Below are positions 32,458-42,892 of a stretch of 64,000 bases of DNA, in pieces; positions within the stretch are counted from its first letter, which is position 1, and each line of letters opens with the position of its first letter. The DNA comes from Timema cristinae. Taxonomy: Eukaryota; Arthropoda; Insecta; Phasmatodea; Timematidae. The notes under the pieces are model-generated. The model was given only the letters and a program-made list of their open reading frames with translations, did no database searches and had not been told where the DNA came from. The position numbers and the translations under genes were made by a program. The stretch lies in the NCBI GenBank assembly GCA_039000515.1, contig JBCFYV010000100.1, forward strand, positions 51,984,587 to 52,048,586. The letters are read 5' to 3'.

Positions 32458-32904
32458 TCTATACTAATATTATAAAGAGGAAAGATTTTTTTTTTGTTTG
32501 TAATGAATAAACTCAAAAACTACTGGACCGATTTTAAAAATTCGTTCACCAATATAAAGCTACATTATCAACGAGTAACATAGGCTATCTTTTATTTTGA
32601 AAATTTAATTTATTTCTCATAAAAATGTCGATAGTATATTATATAGTCGTTGGAAAAAAAAAGAGTTGTTGAAGGGAAAGTGGGGTTGGTGAAGGGGGCT
32701 GGGGGGTAGGGGTGAGTAAAGAGGAATGAGATGAAAATAGGAGGGAGGATAAAAAGAGAGAGGGGGCTATACAGTGATGGTAGGACTGTATTTTCAACAC
32801 AAAAAAATAAGTAAAAAAGTTTTGTTTTATATTGACATGATGGATGATTTGAAGCTTTATTTTACAGGATTCTTTACAATATTTTTTTAAGGGAAGGGGG
32901 CTAG
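32458..32904 (+). mobile_element. HEL2 non-autonomous Helitron
   Basis: Starts TCTATACTAATATTATAAAG after A and ends AAGGGGGCTAG before T. It matches the 14421-14865 copy through CTACTGGACCGATTTTAAAA, GGAGGGAGGATAAAAAGAG and GAAGCTTTATTTTACAGG, with few small indels. Confidence 0.9.
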
Positions 32905-33230
32905 TTTCTAGACATATTGATGATGTGCTAGTGTAAACAAATTATTTCGTACTTTGATATAAAAGGGAAATATAATTGATTAATATTTGAGTCTCTATAA
33001 ACTTAGCTTCATCGCTTTGTTTGAAATTATTTATTCAAATTGATTGATGGGTGTTCAATTAAGCATAAGATTAAAAACACGTGATTTTTCTCCTTAATTA
33101 GGATGTACGTTATATTATTTTGTATGTTCGTGTTTCGTTAATCGTATAAACCATATAGAAATAGCTTTGCTTAAATGTGCTCTTTCTCCAAGAACTGAAC
33201 CCTAACCTATTTATCATAAAACAACACACA
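32905..33230. other. Unique AT-rich stretch
   Basis: Nothing recognised. Confidence 0.35.
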
Positions 33231-33596
33231 CACTTGAACCTTGTTAATCCGAACTATTTGGGACCAGTATGAAGGAAATTCGGATTAAGAGGGAGAATAG
33301 AGGAATACATTATTTTCATGGATTTTTAATTATTTAACTGATGTATAACACGTAATATGTATTGTAATTATTTTTAATTTGATGAAAAACAAATTGTATT
33401 GACAATATGTAAATATTAAGCATTTACTATCAGATATAAAATGTGTCTTACAATTCTCTTTTAACTTTTAGCTTGTTAACCAATAAAATATATTTAATTT
33501 GACTTGATTCCCCCCCCCCCCCTATTTTCCAAAAAATGTGTTTTGATTTTTCAGAATTTCGGACTACCGGTGGTTAGGTCTGGCGGGCTTTTACTG
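33231..33596. mobile_element. Pogo-like element, diverged
   Basis: Left TTGAACCTTGTTAATCCGAA and right complement CAGTAAAAGCCCGCCAGACC with later AGTCCGAAATT resemble the ends at 36164-36496. The right flank is TA; the left terminal CAG has mutated. No transposase remnant. Confidence 0.55.
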
Positions 33597-34863
33597 TATT
33601 ACAATACACACAAATTATAAAATTAGTCCCAAGACCTTACACTTCAATTTAGTCTAGTGTCAAATTGAATTAGTTTTTAGATTATTTCTCAGTTTTATAA
33701 CAAATAAAGAAAATTAGCCCCCCCCCCCCTCACGCTTTCGATATATTAAGAGTTTGCCCTAAGGAAACAGTTACTAACTGTCAAAACCAGCCCCAAACAA
33801 GCAGGCCCAAATAAAACCTTGAATGAGGTCAGCAGTTCCATGTCAACACAAACCTATCATGGCGTTAGCGTTTATTTTTAACTGTGAGAAGATAACCTGT
33901 TATGGGAGCCCGTTGTCACCATTCATCAACGGCTTACCGTTACTTGCAGCGCTCGGCCGGCAAGTGAAGAGACCGACATAATAATAGTTCGCTTTCCTTT
34001 GACCGAGACCAGACTTAGTGATCTCAAGTGAATCTTGGCGCGTTCTGCTACCAATCGCATCACTTGTTTCCATCGCTGTGTTGTGAATCGTGGCTTTATC
34101 TGCTGCCTATAATTTCACTTTTTATAATGCACAATGGGATATTGGTTCTCTCTTTTAGCAATTATTTCACTTTTTATAATGGCTCAAGGTGGATATTGGT
34201 TCTCTCTTTTACCCATTATTTCACTCGAACTTTTTAATGCGCCATAATGTTTTTTTTTTTTTGTCTATTACCTAACATTTCCCTTCTTTATAATGTTGTC
34301 ATGTTAATCTTTGCACCATTTGCTGCTAGCTATATTCCCTTCTTTCTACTAACTCTATGCTAATCTCGGCGTTATCTTCTGTCAACCAAATAGCGTCTTC
34401 CTTCTGGTGAAAAAACGAATCATTTAAACCCAAATTTCAAGAAACATAACTCACAGGTGCAGCTAATATAGAAATCTTGGTGCAATATGAAACCAACTCT
34501 CTTGTATTCTTGCAACTTTGAATCCACAACTTCCGGCTCCCGGTAACCACGTAAATCTTAGTCGTGTGGTTACTAATTAACATGACTAATGTACGCTAAC
34601 ATTTGTCCCGTATGAGATAATGAAAGAATGAAGGTATCTGGTCAAAGTATTTTATTATGTTACGGATGTGCTAGATCCAGTTATGAGACAGGATGTAATA
34701 GGCCTATTACCTTATATAGCCACTTTATTTATTATATAAAAACAAGTCCACGAGTTAGACTTCTTCTTAGCTTCTCTGAAAGTGAACCACTATTTGTTAG
34801 ATGAGTCCACAACTATTCAATTGGCACAACCTACTCGAAATCGATCAAAGTTTTTTTTTTAAA
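33597..34863. other. Unique stretch with a weak short tandem pattern
   Basis: ATTTCACTTTTTATAATG recurs near 34109 and 34168 with GGATATTGGTTCTCTCTTTT after each, a two- to three-copy degenerate repeat of about 60 bp. A C run lies at 33718-33730. Near 33938-33979 the minus strand has an ATG, 14 codons and a GTAAGC donor, reported as a weak finding. Confidence 0.4.
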
Positions 34864-35125
34864 TAGCACCACGTCTTACTACCCGTTCAGGTTATACGCT
34901 TGTGTACTAATCACACTAACTTAATGGTTATAGGGATTAGGATTTTTATATTATATTTAGAGGAATTGTACCTATATTTGCTTGGAGGGAGATAAAAAAA
35001 ACACTAGGGAGGGGGAACCACCCTAAGTAGACCCGAGCGGGATTCAAACCCCGATATTCCTGTCATCAGCAATCTAGTCTAACACGAGAGTAACGCATTA
35101 GACTATGCGGCCACCAAAGCAGGTG
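34864..35125 (-). repeat. SINE-C copy
   Basis: CACCACGTCTTACTACCCGT, body TATTTGCTTGGAGGGAGATA, B-box complement GGGATTCAAACCCCGAT, head CTATGCGGCCACCAAAGCAG. Confidence 0.85.
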
Positions 35126-35240
35126 ATTTAGAATAATATCATGTGTTTTTAAATATGTTTTAATAAACAATGTTAAAATATTTTCTTGGATTATTTTATT
35201 AATATTTCATTATATTAAAAAATCGAAAAAAAATTGTAAT

Positions 35241-35494
35241 AATAATAATAGCACCACGTCTTACTACCCGTTCGGGTTATACGCTTTAAGTACTAACTAC
35301 GCTAATGGATTAGGAATTGGGAAGGTTGAATTAGAGAAAGTGAACCCGCATTTGCGTAGATAGAGAGTGAAAACCATTAAGGAAAAACCACCCTCAGTTC
35401 ACCCAACCGAGATTCGAACCTCCATCTCCCCGTCCTCAGCAGTAGAGCTCTACACGACAAGCGCGTTAGCCATCTACGCCACCGAGGCGGGTTA
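35241..35494 (-). repeat. SINE-A full-length copy with 15-bp duplication
   Basis: AAAAAAAATTGTAAT flanks it (35226-35240, 35495-35509). Short TAA tail, alpha-tail complement ACCACGTCTTACTACCCG, A body, B-box complement GATTCGAACCTC, head CTACGCCACCGAGGCGGG. Confidence 0.95.
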
Positions 35495-35611
35495 AAAAAA
35501 AATTGTAATTCCTTTGTTAAGATTTTCACAGCTGACCACTAAATAAAGTTTTATCTAAAGCCTAAAGTACAAATACGTAAAAAATTGACGCATTATGTTT
35601 GACAAGGACAG

Positions 35612-35660
35612 CTAGTTAGTGTACGTTTTGTATTGTACGGACGGGTAGTAAGACCGAGAC
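35612..35660 (+). repeat. SINE alpha-tail fragment
   Basis: GTACGGACGGGTAGTAAGAC matches the tail core; only about 50 bp is recognisable and no duplication is visible. Confidence 0.5.
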
Positions 35661-36163
35661 CACGTGAAGAAAAAAAAAACTAGACTGTCATGGCAGACGA
35701 CTTCATAATATGACAATGTCACGCCCATCTATTACAAATGCAAGATACACCCATACATTTAATTCAAAGGTTTTTTGTTAAGAATAATTACTTGGCACTA
35801 TTCTTTTACGAACAAGGTGGTAAAGAGGGGTGACGGGGGGGGGGGGGCTGAGGGGGTGAAGGAGTGCTAATACATACATATATCATGTCAAAACATGAGG
35901 TCAGTTTACCAAGGTAACATTGACTTTACAATCGGGTCAAGGTTGTTTATAGAATCTATCGAGAGGGAGGGGGGGGATATAACTACTCATAGACTGCGAC
36001 GTGGAAGGGTCATTACTTTGTTTAACTTCTTTCTTTTTTTCATTTAACTTCCTCTTACTTTAGACTTTAATACGAAAAGCATTAGCTCCACAGGTTATCA
36101 TAAAATTTACTTTAAAAAAGTCATGTGGTCTTCAGCTATGACGTTCGGTAGATTTTATAAATA
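35661..36163. other. Unique stretch
   Basis: G-rich runs at 35836-35848 and 35969-35978. No gene or repeat recognised. Confidence 0.4.
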
Positions 36164-36496
36164 CAGTAGAGCGGTGATAATTCGGACTAACTGGGGAATG
36201 ACCAAGTTCGGATTATCGATCCATACAGATCTTCCAAAATACAGTACCTATAAAAAAAAAAATTAACAACATTATTAGTCACTTTCATTATCCAAACAAC
36301 GAACTTAAATATATAAGGCAAAAAGGTAACAACCAAAAAAAGTCTCGATTTTTTTTTTAACAAGGGTTGAGATGCATTTTTTTTGTCGTCCATTTATCTG
36401 ATATTTACACCACTGTGGTTATTAAAAAAAAAATTTTGACGGTCCGGATTATCGCTGAACTGAATTTATTATGTCCGAATTATCGACGCTCTACTG
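36164..36496. mobile_element. Pogo-like MITE
   Basis: Ends CAGTAGAGCGGTGATAATTC and, on the complement, CAGTAGAGCGTCGATAATTC, each followed by GGAC; TA flanks both sides (36162-36163, 36497-36498). This end sequence and TA duplication match pogo/Tigger members of the Tc1/mariner superfamily. The inside is AT-rich without a transposase. Confidence 0.85.
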
Positions 36497-37125
36497 TACT
36501 ATAAAATAGCATTAGTAATATAGTAAAATGTTGAACGTAAAAAAAATCATTGGTTTGCATTTTCAGAAAAAAAAAAACTTCTATTAAAATAACAGTGTAA
36601 AATTATGTACTTAAGCAATATTTCATTTCATTTAATTTTTGCAAAAATATGGTGTTTTTTTTAAATTAATGTTGTCTTCCACCTTGTATAGGTCACTCAC
36701 TATCTTAAATGAAGCTGAGTTTAGAAAGTGTACGTTAAAATACCTTACTAAGTCACTACTATCACCGACACTGATTTCGAACGTCCTTGGTTCGCGGCGA
36801 CTCCTACGCGGGCAGCTTTACAATGTATTGGCAGTCTGGGAGTGGGGGGTGGGGGGGGGAGGGGGCAGGAGGAACACAAAGAGGTGGACGCCATCATGTA
36901 AAATAATCACGACTACCTCGACCAAAATACGGCAGATCGTGATCGAGAAATGGAACAAGGCGCACCTACACTAATATTCAAATAGGAAATAACTTTTTGA
37001 CGGTTTTTAAACCCGTACTAAGTTTAGAACATTCAAGAACCAATTTTTGTTTTTAAAGATTTGTATTAGATTTCGAAATTTCAATTTTTTAATTATTTTT
37101 TTTAACAACCATTCTAAATAACTAT
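36497..37125. other. Unique stretch with G-rich patch
   Basis: A 111-codon plus-strand open frame at 36639-36974 crosses a G-rich tract (GGGGGGTGGGGGGGGGAG near 36845) and shows no domain or splice signal I can support. The G-rich tract could form a quadruplex. Confidence 0.35.
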
Positions 37126-37346
37126 CAGTTAGGCTTGTACGCCTATGTACTAATTACACCAATGTGTTACGGATTTGAAAGGATGAATTTAGAGGAAGTG
37201 TACCCGCATTTACATAGAGTGTTAAACACCTTTTAGGAAAAACCACCTCATTAAACCTGACCAGGTGAACCCCAATCTCCCTCTCTTCAGCAGTCTAGTC
37301 TATTTCGATAGTAGCGTCCTAGACTATTCGTCCACCGAAGCGGATA
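37126..37346 (-). repeat. SINE-C copy
   Basis: Tail mutated (TCAGTTAGGCTTGTACGCCT). Body TGAATTTAGAGGAAGTGTAC and head AGTAGCGTCCTAGACTATTC, TCCACCGAAGCGG are clear. Confidence 0.8.
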
Positions 37347-37469
37347 CCGGTAATTATTTTAATTAAATAAGCTAATAATTATTTCTAAATAAAGGAGAAA
37401 ACATTTATATGTTTGATTAATTATGGTATATATATTTTTAAAAAGATTGACTATCAACAATCCTTTAGC

Positions 37470-37716
37470 CACTTCGGTGGACGCATAGTCCAAGGCATAT
37501 TCTCACAGTAAACTTAGACTGCCAAAGGTGGGGAGATCGGGGTTCAATCCCAGTTGGGTAAACTTAAGTTTTTCCCCTAAATTGTTTTCCATTCTCCCTC
37601 CACGCAAATGCGGGTGCACTTCCTCTAAATAAACCTTCCTAATCCCTACATCAGTGCATGTAATACATAAGTGTGTAAGCCGAATGGGTAGTAAAACAAG
37701 ACGCTAAAAAAAAAAA
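37470..37716 (+). repeat. SINE-C copy, near full length
   Basis: Head CCACTTCGGTGGACGCATAG, B-box-like GGGTTCAATCCCAG, body CATTCTCCCTCCACGCAAAT, tail CCGAATGGGTAGTAAAACAA and a poly-A end. It lies in the opposite orientation to the SINE-C about 120 bp away. Confidence 0.85.
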
Positions 37717-38162
37717 GTAAGCAAAGATTCGGATTAGATTCAAAATTGAAAATCTTAGATTAGTGTAGGGTTAACAGTTTTTTTTATAAATTTACTTTGA
37801 AAATGTTCATCTAAGGGTAACCCGTCTAGAAGTGGGTCAAAGGGCAATGTTGGAGTTGACATGATCAATGAGTTAAGCACAACACAGCCCTTCTCTGTAG
37901 GTTCGATTGGGAAGGTCATGGTTCAAGTAGAAATGTGTGCCCGACTTGAGTTCAGATTCTTTTTCTTATAGAAGTAAAAGTAAATCGGAGCAGCGAAGGT
38001 CATTCGTGCAAAGAAAAATGAGTCATAGAGGATAATAAAAAAAAATCATTCATTACACATTTGCTGGTCAGAAACCGTCTGCAGCAAGTGCACAGATGTT
38101 TAGAAAGTTATCTTATAAATCTAGGATCTAGACTTTAGTTGCGTGGCGTATTTCTAGGGTGA
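37717..38162. other. Unique stretch
   Basis: No gene or repeat recognised; TGTAGGTTCGATTGGGA near 37897 resembles a B-box but has no matching head. Confidence 0.35.
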
Positions 38163-38412
38163 GCATTATTTACCACCGCGTCTTACTACCCATTCAGGTT
38201 ATACGCTTAAGTACTAATTACGTTAATGTATTTAGGAATTGGGAAGGTTGACTTAGAGGAAGTGAACCAACATTTGCGTGGAGGGGAGTGGAAAACGATT
38301 AGGAAAAACCACCCCCAGTTCACCCAACCGAGATTCGAACCTCGATCTCCCCGTCCTCGGCAGTCGAGCTCAACACGACAAGCGCGTTAGCCAACTACGC
38401 CACCGAGGCGGG
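38163..38412 (-). repeat. SINE-A full-length copy with 11-bp duplication
   Basis: TTCTAGGGTGA flanks it (38152-38162, 38413-38423). Tail core is CCCATTCAGG here, so two positions of the usual tail hairpin are mismatched. B-box complement GATTCGAACC at 38332-38341; head CTACGCCACCGAGGCGGG is complete. Confidence 0.95.
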
Positions 38413-38434
38413 TTCTAGGGTGAACAAAACTTCT

Positions 38435-39141
38435 TTAAGGTAAGATGGAAGAGAACCCGATAAAAAGCCAGTGTTTAAAAGTTTTTATGGTAAGACTTTT
38501 TTTTTTATCAAAATAAATCAAACACTGTTCAATTAGAATTATAGAGTTTAATTTTCTTCACACATTGATATCAACAGTTCCTGAATATCTGTCATGGGAA
38601 GGGTGTCATTATCTAACAAACTATTTAAATGAAGAGAAGGTGACCTGGTGGTCTAGGGGTAAGGTGTCAGACTTCTGTATTGGGGTCCGGGGTTCAATCC
38701 TCGGTCCCTGCACAGATTTATCTGATTACCAAACTCTTCCTTCACCTCTGACAAGACATCTTGTGAATGTGGGGAATGCCAGGCCTCCACCGTGGTTCGG
38801 ATTCCACGTTAAACTGTAGGTCCTCCATTTCATCTCACAATCACCCTACCATTACACATTAGCGTAAGTGCGTATAACCCGAACGGGTAGTAAGACGCAG
38901 TGCTAATATAATAATAATAATAATAATAGTAAATGAAGAGAAAAAGTTGGTCATTAAATTTCCAGGACACAGACAGATATTCAAGAAAATTTGAGGTTAT
39001 CATGTGAAGAAAATTAAATTCTATGTTTTGTATTGGAGAAATATTTTAATTATTATGTCCCCGAAATAAATGTTTTGCCATAAAAAAACAACAACTGTAA
39101 AACAATGTCCTCTTCTCGCGTCCCTTTCTATCCCACCTTAA
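38435..39141. mobile_element. TFB foldback MITE split by SINE-B
   Basis: TTAA at 38435-38438 and 39138-39141, with GGTAAGATGG inside the left end and its near-complement TATCCCACC at the right. Taking out 38639-38929 restores the contiguous arm TTTAAATGAAGAGAAAAAGT seen in other copies. Confidence 0.9.
38639..38929 (+). repeat. SINE-B inside TFB, with 13-bp duplication
   Basis: TAAATGAAGAGAA flanks it (38626-38638, 38930-38942). Complete: A-box TGGTCTAGGGGTAAGGTG, B-box GGTTCAATCC, B body, alpha tail CCCGAACGGGTAGTAAGACG and TAA repeats. Confidence 0.95.
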
Positions 39142-39161
39142 ACTGTACCTGTGAATAGTTA

Positions 39162-39164
<3 letters not shown>

Positions 39165-39211
<47 letters not shown>

Positions 39212-39242
39212 GCGTGTTACTACCCGTTCGGGTTATACGCAC
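39165..39242 (-). repeat. SINE insertion made of the alpha tail only
   Basis: An 11-bp duplication AATAGTTATCA (39154-39164, 39243-39253) encloses only about 45 bp of TTA repeats and about 35 bp of alpha-tail complement (CCGCGTGTTACTACCCGTTC, GGGTTATACGCAC). Head and body are missing entirely, so reverse transcription stopped almost at once. Confidence 0.9.
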
Positions 39243-39253
39243 AATAGTTATCA

Positions 39254-39825
39254 ATTAGTAAAACACTCATTGGTCAGGTAACGACGAATATACATTCACA
39301 TGTGAGGCGTGTAGAGCATATCTGAATGACATTATATTAAGTTCCAAGCCACTTGTTTACCTTTTCAGTTATTCGAATGGGGTCAGCCTTGTTTTCAACA
39401 GTTGCTTGAGTTGGGTCCATGGTATATCACCTAACCTAACTTAACCTAACAAAATTATAAGCAAATCTGTGAAACAGTTTAAGAAGACCGAAACAAAAAG
39501 AGAAATTTTTGAGGCAACAGATGCTGATTTATGAAAATTGGAGCTTTATACAGATTTGAATATTTGAAATCGATCTTCTTCAAGTTCCTGCCAACTACCT
39601 CCTAGGGATTCAACTCCCGATAAACCAGAAATGGGGATGAGAGCCACAGAGCCTATGTATGATTGGTCAAATGGGGAGCGAGTTTATGGGGTCAGAGGCT
39701 ATTAATGGTACAGTTTTATAAGCTCTGACAACACTGACACACACAACACGACATACCGATGGTGGTACACAATTAAAGTTGGTGGCGACGGTTTATTTTA
39801 TTCTAAAATATATTATTACTTTACA
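39254..39825. other. Unique stretch
   Basis: Contains a short CCTAAC run at 39429-39449 (CCTAACCTAACTTAACCTAA), again like worn TTAGG repeats. No gene recognised. Confidence 0.4.
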
Positions 39826-40092
39826 TTTATTATTATTATTATTATTTAGCACCGCGTCTTACTACCCGTTCAGGTTATACGCTTTAAGTACTAATTACGC
39901 TAATTGATTAGGAATTGGGAAGGTTCGATTAGAGGAAGTGAACCTGCATTTGCGTGGAGTGAGAGTGGAAAACCATTTAGGAAAAACCACCCCAGTTCAC
40001 CCGACCGAGATTCGAACCTCGGATCTCCCCGTCCTCAGCAGTCAAGCTCAACACGACTAGCGCGTTAGCCAACTACGCCACCAATGTGGGTA
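39826..40092 (-). repeat. SINE-A copy, near full length
   Basis: TTA repeats, alpha-tail complement ACTACCCGTTCAGGTTAT, A body, B-box complement GATTCGAACCTC, head CTACGCCACCAATGTGGG. The flanks show no certain duplication. Confidence 0.9.
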
Positions 40093-40116
40093 ACTTGAAA
40101 AAGTGTTTGAAAAAAG

Positions 40117-40258
40117 ATTGAGGACACAAAAATGGTTTTCCACTCCCTCCACGCAAATGCGGGTACACTTTATATTATATCTTCCTCATCCCTAACATAT
40201 TAACGTAATTAATACCTATAAGCATAGCTCAAACGTGTATGACGGGGTGCTAAAAAAA
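40117..40258 (+). repeat. SINE-C 3' half
   Basis: AAAATGGTTTTCCACTCCCT and CCACGCAAATGCGGGTACAC, then a decayed tail (CATAGCTCAAACGTGTATGA). Head missing. Confidence 0.75.
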
Positions 40259-40692
40259 TCCTAAAAATTCAGCTTATTTAACAATGGTTAGGTACTGTAA
40301 TTTAAAATGCTAGAGCACCTTAGAGAACAAGATGTATCTATTGCGTCTTAAATTTTTTTTTTTTTCACTGAGTGAACTTCATCAGAAATTAAGAAGCCCT
40401 TTCAAAACTGGTGTCCTTGAGGTCTGAAAGGCCAGGCCCAAGATAAGCTAGTTTATCTGATGAAGGAAGAGTCCTAGGTTGGTTCCAAGACAGGCGCACT
40501 TAGAAAGATTTATTTCCCAACTGTGGTTTATCGTGCGATGGTGGATTGGGCACTTGATAGTGGAATCTTAATTGGAGATTATTGCAATAGATTGCCACAA
40601 GACTTCATTTCAGTATCGGCCATACAACCGCATGTCTACTGCTTCGTAAAATATGCTTGAGGTAAGATTAGTTCTTTGTGAAAGGGATGCTA
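40259..40692. other. Unique stretch
   Basis: No gene or repeat recognised. Confidence 0.35.
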
Positions 40693-40910
40693 CAGTAGCC
40701 CCATGGCTCCTTTGGTGCTGAGTGACAGCTCACAGCTGACAGCTGACGGCATTGAAAAGCTACCAGACCAAATTATGTATCCCTACACCGAACCATATGA
40801 TCCGCAAAAAACATGTGTTTAGCAGCTGTCACTTCTGACAGTCAAAATTTAGGTATATACCTGAATGTTGACTGTCAGAAGTCAGCACCAAAGAAGCCAT
40901 GGGGCTACTA
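40693..40910. mobile_element. TAM MITE copy
   Basis: Ends CAGTAGCCCCATGGCTCCTT and GCCATGGGGCTACTA are inverted repeats about 28 bp long, flanked by TA on both sides (40691-40692, 40911-40912). GACAGCTCACAGCTGACAGC near the left and GACTGTCAGAAGTC near the right give further internal pairing. TA duplication suggests Tc1/mariner mobilisation. Confidence 0.9.
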
Positions 40911-42043
40911 TAGATTACTTTATGCTAGCAGTGCCAAATCTACCTTTGTAGATAAAGCTGTCCTGCAAGGTATCAATGCGCAATACATCTAAGCTCGATT
41001 TTCAATGTGGTTTACTACGTGTGCAATTTCCCCCCAAAACAATCCCTCTCGTACCTAGGCCATGGATCAAGCTGCAGATAGCCTTGGCGTTAACATACAA
41101 TAATTAAAAAAAATAAACATGACATTTATAAACGTAGTCGCTATCAGAAGTAAAATGTCATAAATTCGTTTCCGTGTAAGTAAAGAATACGATAAATTAA
41201 TTAGTGCTTAATACCTCGTAAATAACGGGGTGTCTGAAAAAAAAAAAAAAGGCGCAAACACATGAATGCAAGTCAAATCAGTAACTCCCCCCCCCCCCCT
41301 CCCTTCCCCTTCGCCACTATAATTCCGACCAACACCCGCCGACACATTTTATTTATTGCATTTAATACGTACCGCACACATTTAACGGGTCACATATTTT
41401 AATTTAATTTTTTTTTTCACTCTTCGTCATGTCGTTGAACTTATCTTTCAACAGAAAAAAAGTGAGTCTAGTTTTCATAGGAAAACCTTACAAAAAACAA
41501 ACACATTTATCTTGAGGTTCAAATTGATTAAACTTGACTGCATTAGTGTTATCAAAAAGTAATTCATTATATATATATATATATATATGTATGAATTGAG
41601 AGCTGCAGATAGCATGACTTGACGTATGAATATGTGAAAGTAAGATCTAGTTAATTTTCTGGTTAAAGATAAGGTTCTTTCTATGAAAATTTGTCAATAC
41701 ACTTGTCCAGCCTGTCTAGTAACAGAGCAAGGTCGAAGACTTTGGAGGTTACTGGTTTAACTACATTCTTCGATACACAGATTTTTTTTTTTATAAATTA
41801 AAAATCAACCTAAAGAAAATGCCTTGTGGCGAGGTGTCTTAAAATTAAATAAATCGGGACAAAAAAAAAATTGACATAATTTTACTTTATTTAAAATAGT
41901 CCTTCGATAAAATCTATAAGAGATATATTTATAAAAATTAAATTAATTTGGGATAATTTAACAACAGAAGGTTAATTTTAATACATGGCTTCTAAAAATT
42001 TTCTGGTTTCTTCCCGGCCATGAAAGAGATTCTTAAAGTGGAG
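40911..42043. other. Unique AT-rich stretch
   Basis: Contains a C run at 41288-41299, an AT dinucleotide tract at 41568-41588 and repeat G at 41598-41661. No gene recognised. Confidence 0.4.
41598..41661. repeat. Repeat G, copy 1
   Basis: AGAGCTGCAGATAGCATGAC, TTGACGTATGAATATGTGAA and AGATCTAGTTAATTTTCT recur at 53652-53711 and 53907-53968 in the same orientation. About 62 bp are shared; wider boundaries and class are unknown. Confidence 0.65.
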
Positions 42044-42395
42044 TTAAGGAGATTACTTTTACAATCTTTATAGAGAAACATGATTTGGCCAAAATAAATA
42101 GAATATTGTTCTCGTAGAAACATGGTTTAGTTTTCCTCGCGAGGTGATATCAACAATTGTTGAATATTTGTCAAGGTTGTCCTGGAATTTAATGACAAAC
42201 TTTCTCTCTTCATTTAAAAAGTTTGTCATCTAATGTCACCATAATCATGACATATATTCAACCTAATGTTGATATCACCACGTGAAGAAAATTAAACTCA
42301 ATGTTTGTACAGGAGAAATATTTAATTTTGGCAACAAAAAAAAAATGTGTAGATATAAAAAAAAAAAACTGCAAGGACTCGCGTTGCCTCCTTAA
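42044..42395. mobile_element. TFB foldback MITE, uninterrupted
   Basis: TTAA at 42044-42047 followed by GGAG and at 42392-42395 preceded by CTCC. Arms carry GATATCAACAATTGTTGAAT and ATATTCAACCTAATGTTGAT. About 350 bp, no coding. This and the 58.2 kb copy are the best whole copies for a consensus. Confidence 0.9.
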
Positions 42396-42892
42396 GGGGG
42401 CTGTCTAGGTGGTCGAGATATTGCCAAACAGATGTTGTACTAAGATTAAATATTGACTAAAAATTTAACAGAACACCACTGTGGTGTTTACCGGAATGAA
42501 CACAAAACTATTTTCTAAGAATCTATACATATATAAACTTATAAACAAAGTTTAAAAAGTTGAGATTTTTCCACTCTTTAACGTCCAAAACTCATTTATA
42601 TATAAAAACCCAAGGATCGTAGAATGGATCTTTGTGAATCAACAACATTAATTTTGAATTGGCATTTGTATTTTCCTCCTCCCCTGTTTGTTCTCTTACT
42701 AACTGACAGCAAAACTTAGGAACGTTTTAAAACCACTCGAGTTTCTGGGCGTTTCGGAATTTCTGCGCGACTGTTAAGAGCACCCAGTGTTTTTTTGTAT
42801 ATTCTGAATTTTACATTCTCAAATCAACTATTAAAGTATGATTTTTGAAATTCTTTTGTCCAACCATAAGAGTAAAAGTTTTGAGGACTCAC

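Noticed and set aside
36639..36974. 111-codon plus-strand frame
   Set aside because: Half is AT-rich low-complexity and half G-rich; no domain, no splice or promoter evidence. Left as unique sequence.
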